Shown: positions 17,996 to 26,719 of the stretch, piece after piece | Position numbering within the stretch: the stretch's first letter is position 1 | Layout: each line of letters opens with the position of its first letter | Notes under the pieces: generated by a model | Database searches by the model: none | The model's input: the letters and a program-made list of their open reading frames with translations, nothing else | What the model was told of the DNA's origin: nothing | NCBI RefSeq assembly: GCF_014930365.1 | Contig: NZ_JABXWI010000002.1 | Span: 667,841 to 731,840, forward strand | DNA: 64,000 nucleotides | Source: Streptomyces caniscabiei | GTDB taxonomy: Bacteria; Actinomycetota; Actinomycetes; Streptomycetales; Streptomycetaceae | Direction of reading: 5' to 3' | Translations under genes and position numbers: made by a program

Positions 17996-19533
17996 GACGC
18001 CGGGCTCCCTTCTGTGGCCACGGGGCTTCCTTCCATGACGAGGTCGAGGACTCGGTGTTCGTCGAGTTCGCGGGCGGGCGCGGTGTGCACGACCCGGCCC
18101 TCGCGCAGGACGAGCACCCGGTCGGCGAGGCCGAGGACTTCGGGCACCTCGCTGGAGACCAGCAGGACGGCGAGCCCTTCGTCGGCGAGCCGGCGGACCA
18201 CGGCGTACAGCTCGGCCCGGGCTCCGACGTCGACGCCCCGGGTGGGTTCGTCGAGCAGCAGGACCCGGCAGCCGCGCAGCAGCCAGCGGGCGAGGACCGC
18301 CTTCTGTTGGTTGCCCCCGGAGAGGGTGCGGACGGGCACGGCCGGGTTGTCGGGGCGCAGGGACAGCTCGCGGGTGGTGGCCCGTGCGGCACGGTGTTCG
18401 GCGCCCCGGTCGATCCAGCCGACGCGCGCGAAGCGCGACATCGACGACACGGAGACGTTCCTGGTGACGGACTCCAGCATCAGCAGCGCCTGCGCCTTGC
18501 GCTCCTCGGGGGCGAGCCCGAGCCCGGCCCGTACGGCGGCCCGCACACTGCCGAGCCTCAACTGCCGTCCGTCGACGCTGACCTGACCGGCCGTGGGCTT
18601 CCGGGCGCCGTAGATCGTCTCCAGGATCTCCGAGCGTCCCGAGCCGACGAGTCCGGCGAGCCCGACGATCTCGCCGGGCCGCACCTGGAGGTCGAACGGC
18701 TCGAACTCCCCGGCGCGCGCCAGTCCCCGCACCTCCAGGACGGGCGCGGCCTCGGCCGGGGGCGCGGGCGGCCGGTCGGGGAAGACGTACTCGACGTTGC
18801 GCCCGGTCATCAGTGCCACGACCTCGCGCGTCGGGGTGGACTTCGCGGGCAGCCCGCCCGCCACGGCCCGCCCGTCCTTCAGTACGGTCACCCGGTCGCC
18901 GATCCGGCGGATCTCCTCCAGGCGGTGCGAGATGTAGACGACGGCCACTCCGTCGGCGGTCAGGTCGCCGACGATCCGGAAGAGGTTGTCGACCTCGTCC
19001 GGGTCGAGCGCGGCCGACGGCTCGTCCATCACGATCAGCCGTACGTCGTGGGAGAGCGCCCGGGCCATGGAGACGATCTGCTGCTGGGCGGCGGACAGGT
19101 CGCCCACGAGCCGCCCCGGATCGACCTCGGGGTGCCCAAGTCGTTTGAGAAGAGCGGCAGTCGAGGCACGCGCCGCCTTGCCCCGTACGACGAAGCCGGC
19201 GGCGGTGGGCTCGTGTCCGAGGTGGACGTTCTCGGCCACCGACAGGCCTTCGACCAGGTCGAGTTCCTGGTAGATGGTGGCGATGCCGAGGCGCATGGCG
19301 GCGATCGGGGACTTCAGGGTGACGGGTTCGCCCCGCCAGGTGATGGTGCCGTCGTCGGGCTGGTGGGCGCCGGCCAGGACCTTGATCAGGGTGGATTTCC
19401 CGGCGCCGTTCTGGCCGAGCAGACAGTGGACCTCGCCGGCCTGGACGTCGAGGTCGACGCCGTCCAGGGCCCGGACTCCGGGGAACGACTTGGTGATGCC
19501 GGACATGGTGAGCAGCGGTAATTCTGGTGCCAT
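17992..19533 (-). CDS. ABC sugar importer ATPase with two ABC domains (RbsA-type)
   Basis: This 513-residue ATPase has two nucleotide-binding domains, as in the ribose/xylose/galactose importers. Domain 1 shows Walker A as GQNGAGKST (about residues 40-48), the signature region LSAAQQQIVSMARA, and Walker B LIVMDEPSAALD. Domain 2 has a degenerate Walker A (GLVGSGRSE), a good signature LSGGNQQKAVLARW and LLLDEPTRGVDVG. The degenerate second site is normal for this family. It begins 140 nt downstream of the ROK repressor in the same direction. The intervening 19534-19673 probably carries the transport promoter and its operator. Confidence 0.92.
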   Translation of the reverse strand: MAPELPLLTMSGITKSFPGVRALDGVDLDVQAGEVHCLLGQNGAGKSTLIKVLAGAHQPDDGTITWRGEPVTLKSPIAAMRLGIATIYQELDLVEGLSVAENVHLGHEPTAAGFVVRGKAARASTAALLKRLGHPEVDPGRLVGDLSAAQQQIVSMARALSHDVRLIVMDEPSAALDPDEVDNLFRIVGDLTADGVAVVYISHRLEEIRRIGDRVTVLKDGRAVAGGLPAKSTPTREVVALMTGRNVEYVFPDRPPAPPAEAAPVLEVRGLARAGEFEPFDLQVRPGEIVGLAGLVGSGRSEILETIYGARKPTAGQVSVDGRQLRLGSVRAAVRAGLGLAPEERKAQALLMLESVTRNVSVSSMSRFARVGWIDRGAEHRAARATTRELSLRPDNPAVPVRTLSGGNQQKAVLARWLLRGCRVLLLDEPTRGVDVGARAELYAVVRRLADEGLAVLLVSSEVPEVLGLADRVLVLREGRVVHTAPARELDEHRVLDLVMEGSPVATEGSPAS

Positions 19534-19673
19534 GAGTTCCCCTTGGCGGGCGTGCGGGCCGGTTGCAGGGCGAATCCGCCTGCGGGCAGGCGTTTCGGGC
19601 AGGGCGAGGCAGAGCGCTGTGCTGGTGGGGCCCGGGCGGAGGAGTGCCTAGGCGGTGGCGAACGTAAGAGGGC

Positions 19674-20864
19674 TCACGCGGGTGAGAACAGGTGGTCGCT
19701 GATGAGGCGGGCCGCGCCGATGACTCCGGCGGTGGGCCCCAACTCCCCCAGCACGATGGGCAGATTGCCGGTCGCGAGGGGCAGTGACTGACGGTAGACC
19801 TGGGTGCGGATGGCGGCGAGCAGGGTGTGGCCGAGGCCGGTCACCCCACCGCCGATCACCACCAGGCCGGGGTTGAAGAAGCTGACGAGTCCGGCGATGA
19901 CCTGGCCGGTGCGGTTGCCGCCCTCGCGGATCAGGTCGAGCGCGGTGGCGTCGCCGGCGGCGGCCGCGGCGGCCACGTCGACGGCGCTCAGGGTGCCGTT
20001 GATCTCCAGACGCGAGGCGAGTTCCGCCGAAAGTCCCTGCTGGGCGGCTTCCCTGGCGTCGCGGGCGAGCGCGGCGCCGCTGAAGTGGGCCTCCAGACAG
20101 CCCCGGTTGCCGCAGGCGCAGGGGCGGCCGTCCGGTACGGCGAGGATGTGGCCGATGTCGCCGGCGCTGCCCGTCGTACCGCGGTGGACCTCACCGCCGA
20201 CGACGATGCCGCAGCCGATGCCGGTGCCGATCTTGACGCAGAGGAAGTCGCCCACGGAACGGGCCACGCCCGCGTGCTGCTCCCCCATCGCCATCAGGTT
20301 CACGTCGTTGTCGACCATGACGGGGCAGCCGAGTTCCTGGCTGAGCGCCTCGCGGACGGGGAAGCCGTCCCAGCCCGGCATGATCGGCGGGGCGACCGGG
20401 ACGCCCTCCGGGAAGCGGACCGGTCCGGGGACGCCGATGCCGGCGCCGTCGAACCCTTCCGCGAGCCCGGAGGCCCTCAGCTTGGCCGCCATGGACAGCA
20501 CCTGCTCGAAGACGGCGACCGGGCCTTCCCGTACGTCCATCGGCTGGTTGATGTGCCCGAGGATCTCCAACTCGGCGTTGGTGACGGCCACGTCGATGGA
20601 GGTGGCGCCGATGTCGACGCCGAGGAAGCGCAGTTGGGGAGCGAGCCGGATGTTGTGCGACCGGCGGCCACCGCGCGAGGCGGCGAGCCCGTCGGCCACG
20701 ACCAGTCCCGTCTCCAGGAGCCGGTCCACCTCCACGGCCAGCTTCGACCGCGAGAGATCCACCCGATCCCCCAGCTGGGCACGCGAGTTGGGCCCTCCGT
20801 CCCGCAACAGCCGCAGCAGCCGTGCCTGGTGCGCGTTCGCGGGTCGAGCCGTCATACGTCTCAC
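19674..20864 (-). CDS. ROK-family transcriptional repressor
   Basis: This 396-residue protein has an amino-terminal winged helix-turn-helix (about residues 8-70: NAHQARLLRLLRDGGPNSRAQL, LSRSKLAVEVDRL) joined to a ROK sugar-kinase-like domain. The ROK part shows FLGVDIGATSIDVAV, GIGVPGPV, VMVDNDVNLMAMGE, IGTGIGCGIV, the zinc motif CACGNRGCLEAH and GLVVIGGGVTG. GTG 20864 follows GGGGAGG by about 6 nt; ATG 20855 is an alternative with poorer spacing. Such repressors sense the sugar or its phosphate. It most likely controls the adjoining ABC/dehydrogenase operon and itself. Confidence 0.92.
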   Translation of the reverse strand: MRRMTARPANAHQARLLRLLRDGGPNSRAQLGDRVDLSRSKLAVEVDRLLETGLVVADGLAASRGGRRSHNIRLAPQLRFLGVDIGATSIDVAVTNAELEILGHINQPMDVREGPVAVFEQVLSMAAKLRASGLAEGFDGAGIGVPGPVRFPEGVPVAPPIMPGWDGFPVREALSQELGCPVMVDNDVNLMAMGEQHAGVARSVGDFLCVKIGTGIGCGIVVGGEVHRGTTGSAGDIGHILAVPDGRPCACGNRGCLEAHFSGAALARDAREAAQQGLSAELASRLEINGTLSAVDVAAAAAAGDATALDLIREGGNRTGQVIAGLVSFFNPGLVVIGGGVTGLGHTLLAAIRTQVYRQSLPLATGNLPIVLGELGPTAGVIGAARLISDHLFSPA

Positions 20865-21043
20865 AAGCCCCTCCCCGCCTCATCGGCACCGCCGTGCTTG
20901 GCTTTCGAGGGGAACGTAGCAGCGGCTGCCGGGCCTGGGAAGAAGTTGCGCAGCAATTGGCCCTCACTTTCTCCACTGAGTGGACAAAGAAGGGCCGCCG
21001 CAAGGGTGAAACAGAGGGACGACCGTAGGTCCGTCGTGGCCGG

Positions 21044-21066
21044 TCGCGCGGTTGCCCGCGCCCCTG
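21044..21066 (+). repeat. Dispersed copy of the 23-bp intergenic half-palindrome
   Basis: TCGCGCGGTTGCCCGCGCCC and the three following bases match the arm of the large inverted repeat at 39.8-40.0 kb with two changes. The same GTGGCCGGTCGCGC lead-in is found at 55.17 kb. It is an abundant-type Streptomyces intergenic repeat. Confidence 0.75.
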
Positions 21067-21077
21067 ACGGGGCGCGG
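21056..21077 (-). terminator. Terminator of the GntR gene
   Basis: A 9-bp perfect stem (21056-21064 with 21069-21077) and a TGAC loop lie 20 nt after the GntR stop at 21097. It overlaps the dispersed repeat, which therefore supplies half the stem. Confidence 0.75.
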
Positions 21078-21096
21078 CCTCCACCACCGAGCCCCG

Positions 21097-21771
21097 CTAC
21101 TTCTCCCGCTCGTGGTACGTCTTCCGCGTGTGCTCCGTGTGCGCCCGCATGACCTCGGTCGCGCGGGACTCGTCGCGGGCGGAGATGGCGGCGATCAGGT
21201 CCCGGTGTTCGATCCAGGACTGGTGGCCGCGTCGGCGGGCGACGGGGGTGTAGTACCAGCGGACGCGGCGGTCGACCTGCGCGGCGAGTTCGGCGAGGAC
21301 CGTGTTGCCGGCCAGTTCCATGACCTTGGCGTGGAAGCGGGCGTTGAGGGCTACGGCGGCGTCGACGTCGTCGGCCTCGACGGCTCGCTCCCCCTCCGCG
21401 CAGAGCTCCTCCAGGGCCGTGATCCCCGCCGTGCCGGCGTTCGCCGCGGCGAGACGGGCGGCCTCGGCCTCCAACAGGGTGCGGACGGTGAGGAGTTGGT
21501 CGGCCTCCGCCTCCGTCGGCTCGTGCACGAACGCGCCCTGGGCGGGCCGGAGATCGACCCACCCCTCGGTGTTGAGCCGCTGGAGGGCCTCGCGCACGGG
21601 CTGCCGGGACACCCCGAGGTGCCCGGCGAGTTCGCTCTCGACGAGGTGCTGACCGGGGCGCAGCGCGCGCGTGGTGATGAGTTCGAGCAGGGCCTCGTAG
21701 ACACGGTCACGGAGTGGACCGGGGCGTTCGAGCTTGGGCACGGCCCCTTGCGGTAGTCCTGCCGACAACAT
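21097..21771 (-). CDS. GntR-family regulator (FadR subfamily, FCD ligand domain)
   Basis: This 224-residue regulator has an amino-terminal wHTH (LRDRVYEALLELITTRALRPGQHLVESELAGHLGVSRQPVREALQRL) and a helical FCD domain with the metal-ligand pattern (LRTLLEAEAARLAA-like helix, ALNARFHAKVMELAGN, then HRDLIAAISARDESRATEVMRAHTEH). The ATG at 21771 has GGAGGGGG about 8 nt upstream; the extra 36 codons upstream are not conserved-looking. FCD regulators bind carboxylates such as lactate, citrate, glycolate or sugar acids. Its promoter region holds a TTTCGTCTACAG element that closely resembles one in the oxalate/formate divergent promoter at 33.0 kb, so that locus may be a target. Confidence 0.9.
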   Translation of the reverse strand: MLSAGLPQGAVPKLERPGPLRDRVYEALLELITTRALRPGQHLVESELAGHLGVSRQPVREALQRLNTEGWVDLRPAQGAFVHEPTEAEADQLLTVRTLLEAEAARLAAANAGTAGITALEELCAEGERAVEADDVDAAVALNARFHAKVMELAGNTVLAELAAQVDRRVRWYYTPVARRRGHQSWIEHRDLIAAISARDESRATEVMRAHTEHTRKTYHEREK

Positions 21772-21845
21772 CGCGATCCCCCTCCAGAGCGCCACCGGGC
21801 ACTGCACACGGAAAGCCGGCCAGAGGCGCAGTCCGAGGCCAGTAT

Positions 21846-21870
21846 GGATTGTCTTTCGTCTACAGTCTAC
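21846..21870. promoter_or_regulatory. Putative GntR operator upstream of the GntR gene
   Basis: The region contains ATTGTCT, then TTTCGTCTACAG (21854-21865) and a direct repeat GTCTAC-A-GTCTAC (21858-21870). It sits about 75-100 nt before the start codon. GTCTAC/GTAGAC cores with TTGT flanks fit FadR-type GntR operators. Confidence 0.5.
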
Positions 21871-21941
21871 GGCCCACAATTTCCAGCCCGATGGAGGGTC
21901 GGACTCGTCACACCGCCGTCACCGCGCCGTGAACGCCCTGC

Positions 21942-22880
21942 TCAGGGGCAGCGGACCACCTGTCCGGCGTACGACAGGTTGCCGCCGAAGCCGAACAGCA
22001 GGACGGGGTCGCCGGAGGTGATCTCGCCGCGTTCGACGAGCTTGGAGAAGGCGAGGGGGATGCTGGCGGCCGAGGTGTTGCCGGAGTCGACGACATCCCG
22101 GGCGACGACGGCGTTCACCGCGCCGATCTTCTCGGCGAGGGGCTCGATGATGCGCAGGTTGGCCTGGTGCAGGACGACCGCGGCGAGGTCGGTGGGCGCG
22201 AGCCCGGCCTTCTCGCAGGCCGCACGGGCGTGGGCCGGCAGCTTGGTGGTGGCCCAGCGGTAGACGCTCTGCCCCTCCTGCGCGAAGCGCGCGGGCGTGC
22301 CCTCGATCCGTACGGCGTTGCCCATCTCGGGCACCGAACCCCACAGCACCGGCCCGATGCCGGGCTCCTCGGCCGCCTCGACGACGGCCGCGCCCGCCCC
22401 GTCGCCGACGAGGACACAGGTCGTACGGTCGGTCCAGTCGGCGACCTCGGACATCTTGTCGGCGCCGATGACGAGCGCGCGGGTGGCGGCGCCGGCCCGC
22501 ACGGCGTGGTCGGCGGTGGCGAGGGCGTGGGTGAACCCGGCGCAGACGACGTTGACGTCCATGGCGGCCGGGTTCGGGATGGAGAGCCGGTGCGCGACCC
22601 GGGCCGCCATGTTCGGGGAGCGGTCGACGGCGGTGGAGGTGGCGACCACGACGAGGTCGATGGCCTCCGGACCGAGTCCGGCGGCGGCGAGCGCCTTGGC
22701 GGCGGCGTGCCCGGCCAGCTCGTCCACCGGCTCGTCGGGTCCCGCGATGTGCCGGGTGCGGATGCCCACTCGGCTCGTGATCCACTCGTCACTGGTGTCG
22801 ACCAGGCCCGCCAGATCCTCGTTGGTGAGGACCTTGGCGGGCTGGTAGTGGCCGACGGCGGCGATCCGCGAGCCGTTCAT
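21942..22880 (-). CDS. Beta-ketoacyl-ACP synthase III (FabH-like)
   Basis: This 312-residue thiolase-fold condensing enzyme has the Cys-His-Asn triad of KAS III: Cys113 in VNVVCAGFTHAL, His238 in AVVLHQANLRI and Asn268 in DSGNTSAASIPLA. Other landmarks are DEWITSRVGIRTRHIA near the start and LLFGFGGNLSYAG at the end. The ATG at 22880 is used because AGGGGA precedes it and the 31 codons upstream are not conserved. It stands alone, with no acyl carrier protein, FabD or FabF nearby, so it is not the housekeeping FabH cluster. It could initiate a secondary lipid or serve as a lone acyl-CoA condensing enzyme. Confidence 0.9.
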   Translation of the reverse strand: MNGSRIAAVGHYQPAKVLTNEDLAGLVDTSDEWITSRVGIRTRHIAGPDEPVDELAGHAAAKALAAAGLGPEAIDLVVVATSTAVDRSPNMAARVAHRLSIPNPAAMDVNVVCAGFTHALATADHAVRAGAATRALVIGADKMSEVADWTDRTTCVLVGDGAGAAVVEAAEEPGIGPVLWGSVPEMGNAVRIEGTPARFAQEGQSVYRWATTKLPAHARAACEKAGLAPTDLAAVVLHQANLRIIEPLAEKIGAVNAVVARDVVDSGNTSAASIPLAFSKLVERGEITSGDPVLLFGFGGNLSYAGQVVRCP

Positions 22881-23045
22881 GGGTGGTTCCCCTCGTTGCC
22901 TGTGGTCAGCGGGATTCACCAGTCTGATCAGTGACTCACGGGTACGAGGGCGGGTGAGGCGACAGTAAAGCACGGCCCGAGTTGTGGGCTTCTGTCAGAG
23001 CCGCGACGAGTTCCGGCATGAACAGCGTGCCCGGGGCGATGTGCC

Positions 23046-23519
23046 TCAGCAGAGATCGAGGCGGTCGAAGTCGTACGTCTCGTGGTTCGCGACCTCGTGC
23101 CTCGTGTTGTCCGCCGGGATGTAGGTCTCGTACCTGGGCCCCCAGAAATGGACTTGGGCTCCGCCGGTCTGGTGGTTGACGACAGCAAGCGCGTCGATGA
23201 AGTTCGAGAGCGACCGCGTATCGCACTTGTACAGCTGGAAGATGCTGTGTTTGCCGTCGCCCTGGCCGACCGAGACGCAGGCGATTCCGTTTCGCGCGGC
23301 GCAATAGTCCAGCTTTATGTTCCGAGTGAGACTCGACACATCCCGCTCCACCGACTCGCCCGAGAACAGCGGATAGATCTCCGGAGTCCAGGCGGTCACT
23401 CCGGCCGTGTCGTTCGATGCCGCCTGTGCCGGTGCCTGCGCCGCCAGCGGAAGGGCCACCGCCGCGATCATCGTCACGATGATCGCGGCCGCCCGCTTCC
23501 TGATGCTGCTGAATCGCAT
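23046..23519 (-). CDS. Small secreted protein of unknown function
   Basis: This 157-residue protein has a clear Sec signal (MRFSSIRKRAAAIIVTMIAAVALPLAAQAPAQA, broken here at about residue 33). The mature part is about 120 residues with four cysteines (CAARNGIAC, YKCDT and the final residue). It holds aromatic stretches such as QVHFWGPRYETYIPA and ends in DFDRLDLC. The cysteine spacing suggests two disulfides. I do not recognise a family. It is divergent from the M23 peptidase gene (157 nt apart), and both are exported, but no joint function is implied by sequence. Confidence 0.75.
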   Translation of the reverse strand: MRFSSIRKRAAAIIVTMIAAVALPLAAQAPAQAASNDTAGVTAWTPEIYPLFSGESVERDVSSLTRNIKLDYCAARNGIACVSVGQGDGKHSIFQLYKCDTRSLSNFIDALAVVNHQTGGAQVHFWGPRYETYIPADNTRHEVANHETYDFDRLDLC

Positions 23520-23675
23520 GTGTTCTCCTCCGTGGTCGCAACCGATGCGGTTCGCAAGCTAGCCGTGAGACGGCGCGGCAGGGCATCCGGAACATGCGGG
23601 GGTACCTGTCCCCGCCGCATCGGGCACCGTGGCGACCTGACAGCAGGGGTTCGGTGACAGGAGGGGTGGGGTTTC

Positions 23676-24641
23676 ATGCGGTTCCGACGAGGGAGAGGTC
23701 CGGGCCGGGGGGCCGCGGCTCTGGCCGTGTTCGCGGCGCTCTTGACGACTCTGGTGGCGACGGCACCGGCCACGTCCGCAGCGCCGGGGGCCGCGCGCTC
23801 GGCGTCCGCGGCAGCGGCTGCCAGGCCCGACTTCAAACTGCCCTTCGCCTGCGGGGAGACGTGGCAGTTGCAGACGTATCCGGGGCACGCGCCCGACGAC
23901 AAGAAACTCGACATGTACCGGGTGGGCGGGAACACCCTCGGCGCCCCGGTGGCCGCGTCCGCGGCCGGCACGGTCACCGAGTGGTTCGAGCCGGGCGGCC
24001 TGGAGATCAACCACGGCAACGGCTGGTTCACTGTCTATCTGCACATGGACCGCAGAGACGTACGCGTCGGGCAGCAGGTCGCCTCCGGGGCCACGCTCGG
24101 GCGGCTGGGCCTGGTCGGTACCACCTCGGCCCACCTGCACTACGAGCAGCTGTACGACACCAACGGGGACAACAACGGCGAGAACGACGAGATAGTCCAC
24201 CCGGTGATCCAGGGCACCGAGTACCGGCTGTCGCCGAACGGCACTTTCCCCCAGGTGACCAGCACCAACGCCTGCGGCAGCGGAGGCGGGGGCGGAGGTG
24301 GTGGCGGCGAACCCGCGCGGTACTGGGTGGACACCTTCGCCGACGCGACCGGTTACACCGCCGTCGACTGCGTCGGCGACACCAGGCCCGCCTGCGCGCC
24401 TCAGGGCAAGTTGTACAAGGGCACCAACTACGTCCTGTGCAAGAAGCTGGGGGACAAGGTCGAGGCGGGCACCTCGTTCAACCACTACTGGCTGCTGACG
24501 GACCTCGACGAGGTGGTGCCCGGTGGGAAGGGCCGCGCCTATGTGTCGGCGTACCACCTCGAGCGCTGGGGGAACGACGAGGCGAAGGACAACGACGGCG
24601 TGGTGATCCGCACCTGCCGGTCCGACGAAGTTCCCAGGTGA
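23676..24641 (+). CDS. Secreted M23-family metallopeptidase (LytM-like)
   Basis: This 321-residue exported protein has an amino-terminal signal (Arg-rich start, hydrophobic core, Ala-rich cleavage region near residue 36). The peptidase M23 domain spans about residues 52-190: PFACGETWQLQTYPGHAPDDKKLDMY carries the first zinc His/Asp, APVAASAAGTVTEWF and NGWFTVYLHMD form the beta core, and SAHLHYEQ is the HxH zinc motif. A run of nine glycines links it to a cysteine-containing carboxy-terminal domain (residues about 215-321) that looks like a small cell-wall or SH3-like domain. It likely cuts peptidoglycan cross-bridges. Its stop is only four bases from the stop of the convergent kinase gene. 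Confidence 0.87.
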   Translation: MRFRRGRGPGRGAAALAVFAALLTTLVATAPATSAAPGAARSASAAAAARPDFKLPFACGETWQLQTYPGHAPDDKKLDMYRVGGNTLGAPVAASAAGTVTEWFEPGGLEINHGNGWFTVYLHMDRRDVRVGQQVASGATLGRLGLVGTTSAHLHYEQLYDTNGDNNGENDEIVHPVIQGTEYRLSPNGTFPQVTSTNACGSGGGGGGGGGEPARYWVDTFADATGYTAVDCVGDTRPACAPQGKLYKGTNYVLCKKLGDKVEAGTSFNHYWLLTDLDEVVPGGKGRAYVSAYHLERWGNDEAKDNDGVVIRTCRSDEVPR

Positions 24642-24645
24642 CCTC

Positions 24646-25617
24646 TCAGCAACCGGCGGACGCCACCGGCGCCCTCCGCATCCGGGTGAGCAGGCTCTCC
24701 GCGGTGTGGACGGCGCGCCGGGCGTGGGTCGGCGCCAGGCAGTCGGCGGCCAGCTCGCGCCAGGCGGAAGGCACGGCGTCGTCCAGCCGCAGCGGCGCGC
24801 GCCCATGGGCGTACTCCTGCACCGCCGCCCCGCGTGCCACCGGTGTGGCCCCGGGGAACGGTGAGGTTCCGCCGGCGAACATCTCGTGGATCATGATGCC
24901 GAGAGCCCAGATGTCGTGGCTGGGCCGCACCTGCACGCCGCGCTCGCTCAGCGGGGCTCTCCAACGCTCCGGGGGCAGATAGTCGAGGGTGCCCAGCGGC
25001 GGCATGTAGCCGTGGGTGCCGTGGGTGCTGTCCAACTCCGCGGCGAGACCGAAGTCGGAGAGCCTGGCGGAACCGTCGGCCATGATCAGTACGTTGTCGG
25101 GCTTGAGGTCGCCGTGCACCCAGTTGATGCCGTGCAGATGGGCCAGACCTTCGCAGATCTCGGTGAGGAGGAGCGCCGTCTCGGACTCCGTCGGCCCCGG
25201 GCCGTCCTGTTCGAGCAACTGGCGCACGCTGCGCTCCGCCCGCTCCATGATCAGGACGACGGCCCCGTCCAGAGCGGGGTCGCCGGGTTCGCGGAGCACG
25301 ACCGAGTCGAGCATCCGGATCAGCCGTGGATGGCGGGCCCGGCGCCCGAACTCCGTTTCGCGCCGGGCGGTCTCCACGAGGGCGCGTGCCTGACGTGGGG
25401 CGAGTCCGGCGGTGGGCAGGAACTTGAGCGCGACGGCTTCCTCATGCCCGCCCCCGGACCGGGCTCGCGGTTCCTCGCCCCTCGGTCTCGCGGACCGGCC
25501 CTCGTAGACGGTTCCCCAGCCTCCGCTCGCGATCCGCTCCGCGACCTCCCAGTCGCCCACCAGGTACCCGGCCGGTAACTCGTCCGAGGGCGCGGCGGCC
25601 GGCGCGGGCGCGCTCAT
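24646..25617 (-). CDS. Serine/threonine protein kinase
   Basis: This 323-residue soluble kinase has the Gly-rich loop IASGGWGTVYEG, the ATP-anchoring Lys in VALKFLP, the catalytic loop HGDLKPDN (HGD instead of the usual HRD), DFG in LSDFGLAAEL and PPE in DYLPPERW in place of APE. No transmembrane segment or PASTA repeat follows, unlike PknB. The HGD form is common in kinases that do not need activation-loop phosphorylation. The ATG at 25617 overlaps the stop of the FHA gene (ATGA), so kinase and FHA protein are translationally coupled. An acidic/Arg insertion (about residues 40-55) lies between the glycine loop and the Lys strand. Confidence 0.9.
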   Translation of the reverse strand: MSAPAPAAAPSDELPAGYLVGDWEVAERIASGGWGTVYEGRSARPRGEEPRARSGGGHEEAVALKFLPTAGLAPRQARALVETARRETEFGRRARHPRLIRMLDSVVLREPGDPALDGAVVLIMERAERSVRQLLEQDGPGPTESETALLLTEICEGLAHLHGINWVHGDLKPDNVLIMADGSARLSDFGLAAELDSTHGTHGYMPPLGTLDYLPPERWRAPLSERGVQVRPSHDIWALGIMIHEMFAGGTSPFPGATPVARGAAVQEYAHGRAPLRLDDAVPSAWRELAADCLAPTHARRAVHTAESLLTRMRRAPVASAGC

Positions 25618-26477
25618 TCGGCGGCCGCCCTCGCCCGTACGCCTTCCGCCACGCGCGGAGGCAGCAGCCCCAGGTGCTCCTCGCGGACCAGCCCGAAGCG
25701 GAGGGCGAGCCCGACGATCGCCTCGCGCTTGCCGTTGCGGCGTGCGGCGGGTCCCGGGTCCGTGGCGGTGCCGGTGGCGGAGACCAGCCGGAGTTTCTCC
25801 TCGGCGAGGTAGTCGATGTGGGAGCTGACCGCGCGGGCGGTGAGCCCGCGGTACTCCGGGCGGTTCCTGAGACGTTCGACGATCTGGGGCGTGGTCGGCA
25901 CGGCGACGGCCGACTCGTCGCGCAGCCGGGGCTCGCAGAGCGCGACCAGGATCCGGAAGTAGGTGGCGGTCTCGTCCAGGCAGTAGGCGGTGAGGGTCTG
26001 GGTCCCCCACCGGCCGCCCGCGTGTCGCGCACGGTCGGCGTCGAGGTAGACGTGATCCGGCGCGAAGACCTGGAAGCTCACCGTCGATCCCCGGGTGGGC
26101 AGGACGACCCGGGCGAACTCGAAGGGAATCGGTGCCCCCGCCCGACGCGGTGGAACGCGTAAGTACTCTCCTGCCCCTTCCGGGTTCTCCACCAAGTAGC
26201 TCTGGTTGGCACTGAAGTTGCTCAGCTGCCAGTGGTCCTCGGTCACCCGTATCTCGCCCGCCAGCCGGGAGACCGCCGGATCACCGAGCCGCACCTCCAC
26301 CGGGATGTCGGCCGAACCTCGCCCGAAGCGGGCCACATCACCCGGCCCCAGCCGCAGCGTCACCGGCTCCGCACCTCGCCGCCGGCTCCCGGCGTGGCCC
26401 CCGCACTCCACCCCGTGGCCGTAACCGCTCCCGTTCCCCTGTCCGTCCCCCGGAAGGTGGATCGTCACTCCGCTCAT
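25614..26477 (-). CDS. FHA-domain protein with carboxy-terminal winged-helix-like region
   Basis: This 287-residue protein begins with a low-complexity Gly/His stretch (residues 8-30), then an FHA domain (about 38-115). The pThr-binding landmarks are present: [21 protein letters not shown] and [16 protein letters not shown]. The carboxy-terminal half (about 165-285) is helical and contains [32 protein letters not shown], which looks like a DNA-binding winged helix. ATG 26477 is chosen over the adjacent GTG 26480 for spacing from AGGGGGC. With the coupled kinase it forms a phospho-signalling pair: the kinase probably phosphorylates a Thr recognised by this FHA domain, or the FHA protein itself. 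A direct role in transcription is inferred. Confidence 0.85.
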   Translation of the reverse strand: MSGVTIHLPGDGQGNGSGYGHGVECGGHAGSRRRGAEPVTLRLGPGDVARFGRGSADIPVEVRLGDPAVSRLAGEIRVTEDHWQLSNFSANQSYLVENPEGAGEYLRVPPRRAGAPIPFEFARVVLPTRGSTVSFQVFAPDHVYLDADRARHAGGRWGTQTLTAYCLDETATYFRILVALCEPRLRDESAVAVPTTPQIVERLRNRPEYRGLTARAVSSHIDYLAEEKLRLVSATGTATDPGPAARRNGKREAIVGLALRFGLVREEHLGLLPPRVAEGVRARAAAE

Positions 26478-26538
26478 CACTACGCCCCCTGTTCCTTGCC
26501 GCCCCGTCCCCGCCCACGTCCCCGTCCGCGCCTGTCCC

Positions 26539-26626
26539 TGTCTCTGTCTCTGTCTCTGTCTCTGTCTCTGTCTCTGTCTCTGTCTCTGTCTCTGTCTCTG
26601 TCTCTGTCTCTGTCTCTGTCTCTGTC
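26539..26626 (+). repeat. Perfect hexanucleotide array, about 14.7 copies of TGTCTC
   Basis: TGTCTC repeats without interruption for 88 nt, preceded by a one-change unit TGTCCC at 26533. It lies 62-149 nt upstream of the FHA gene start, with alternating pyrimidine-rich strand bias. Copy number is expected to vary by slippage. Confidence 0.95.
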
Positions 26627-26719
26627 CGGTGGCCCACGCAGGTGGGTTTCCCCGTGCCTCAGACGCCGCGGGTACGCGTTCCGTTCGATCTACGCCCCGG
26701 CTGTGTCCGACAGGCGTAC

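Noticed and set aside
21942..22880. Start of a polyketide or fatty-acid biosynthetic cluster
   Set aside because: No acyl carrier protein, ketosynthase or tailoring gene lies on either side.
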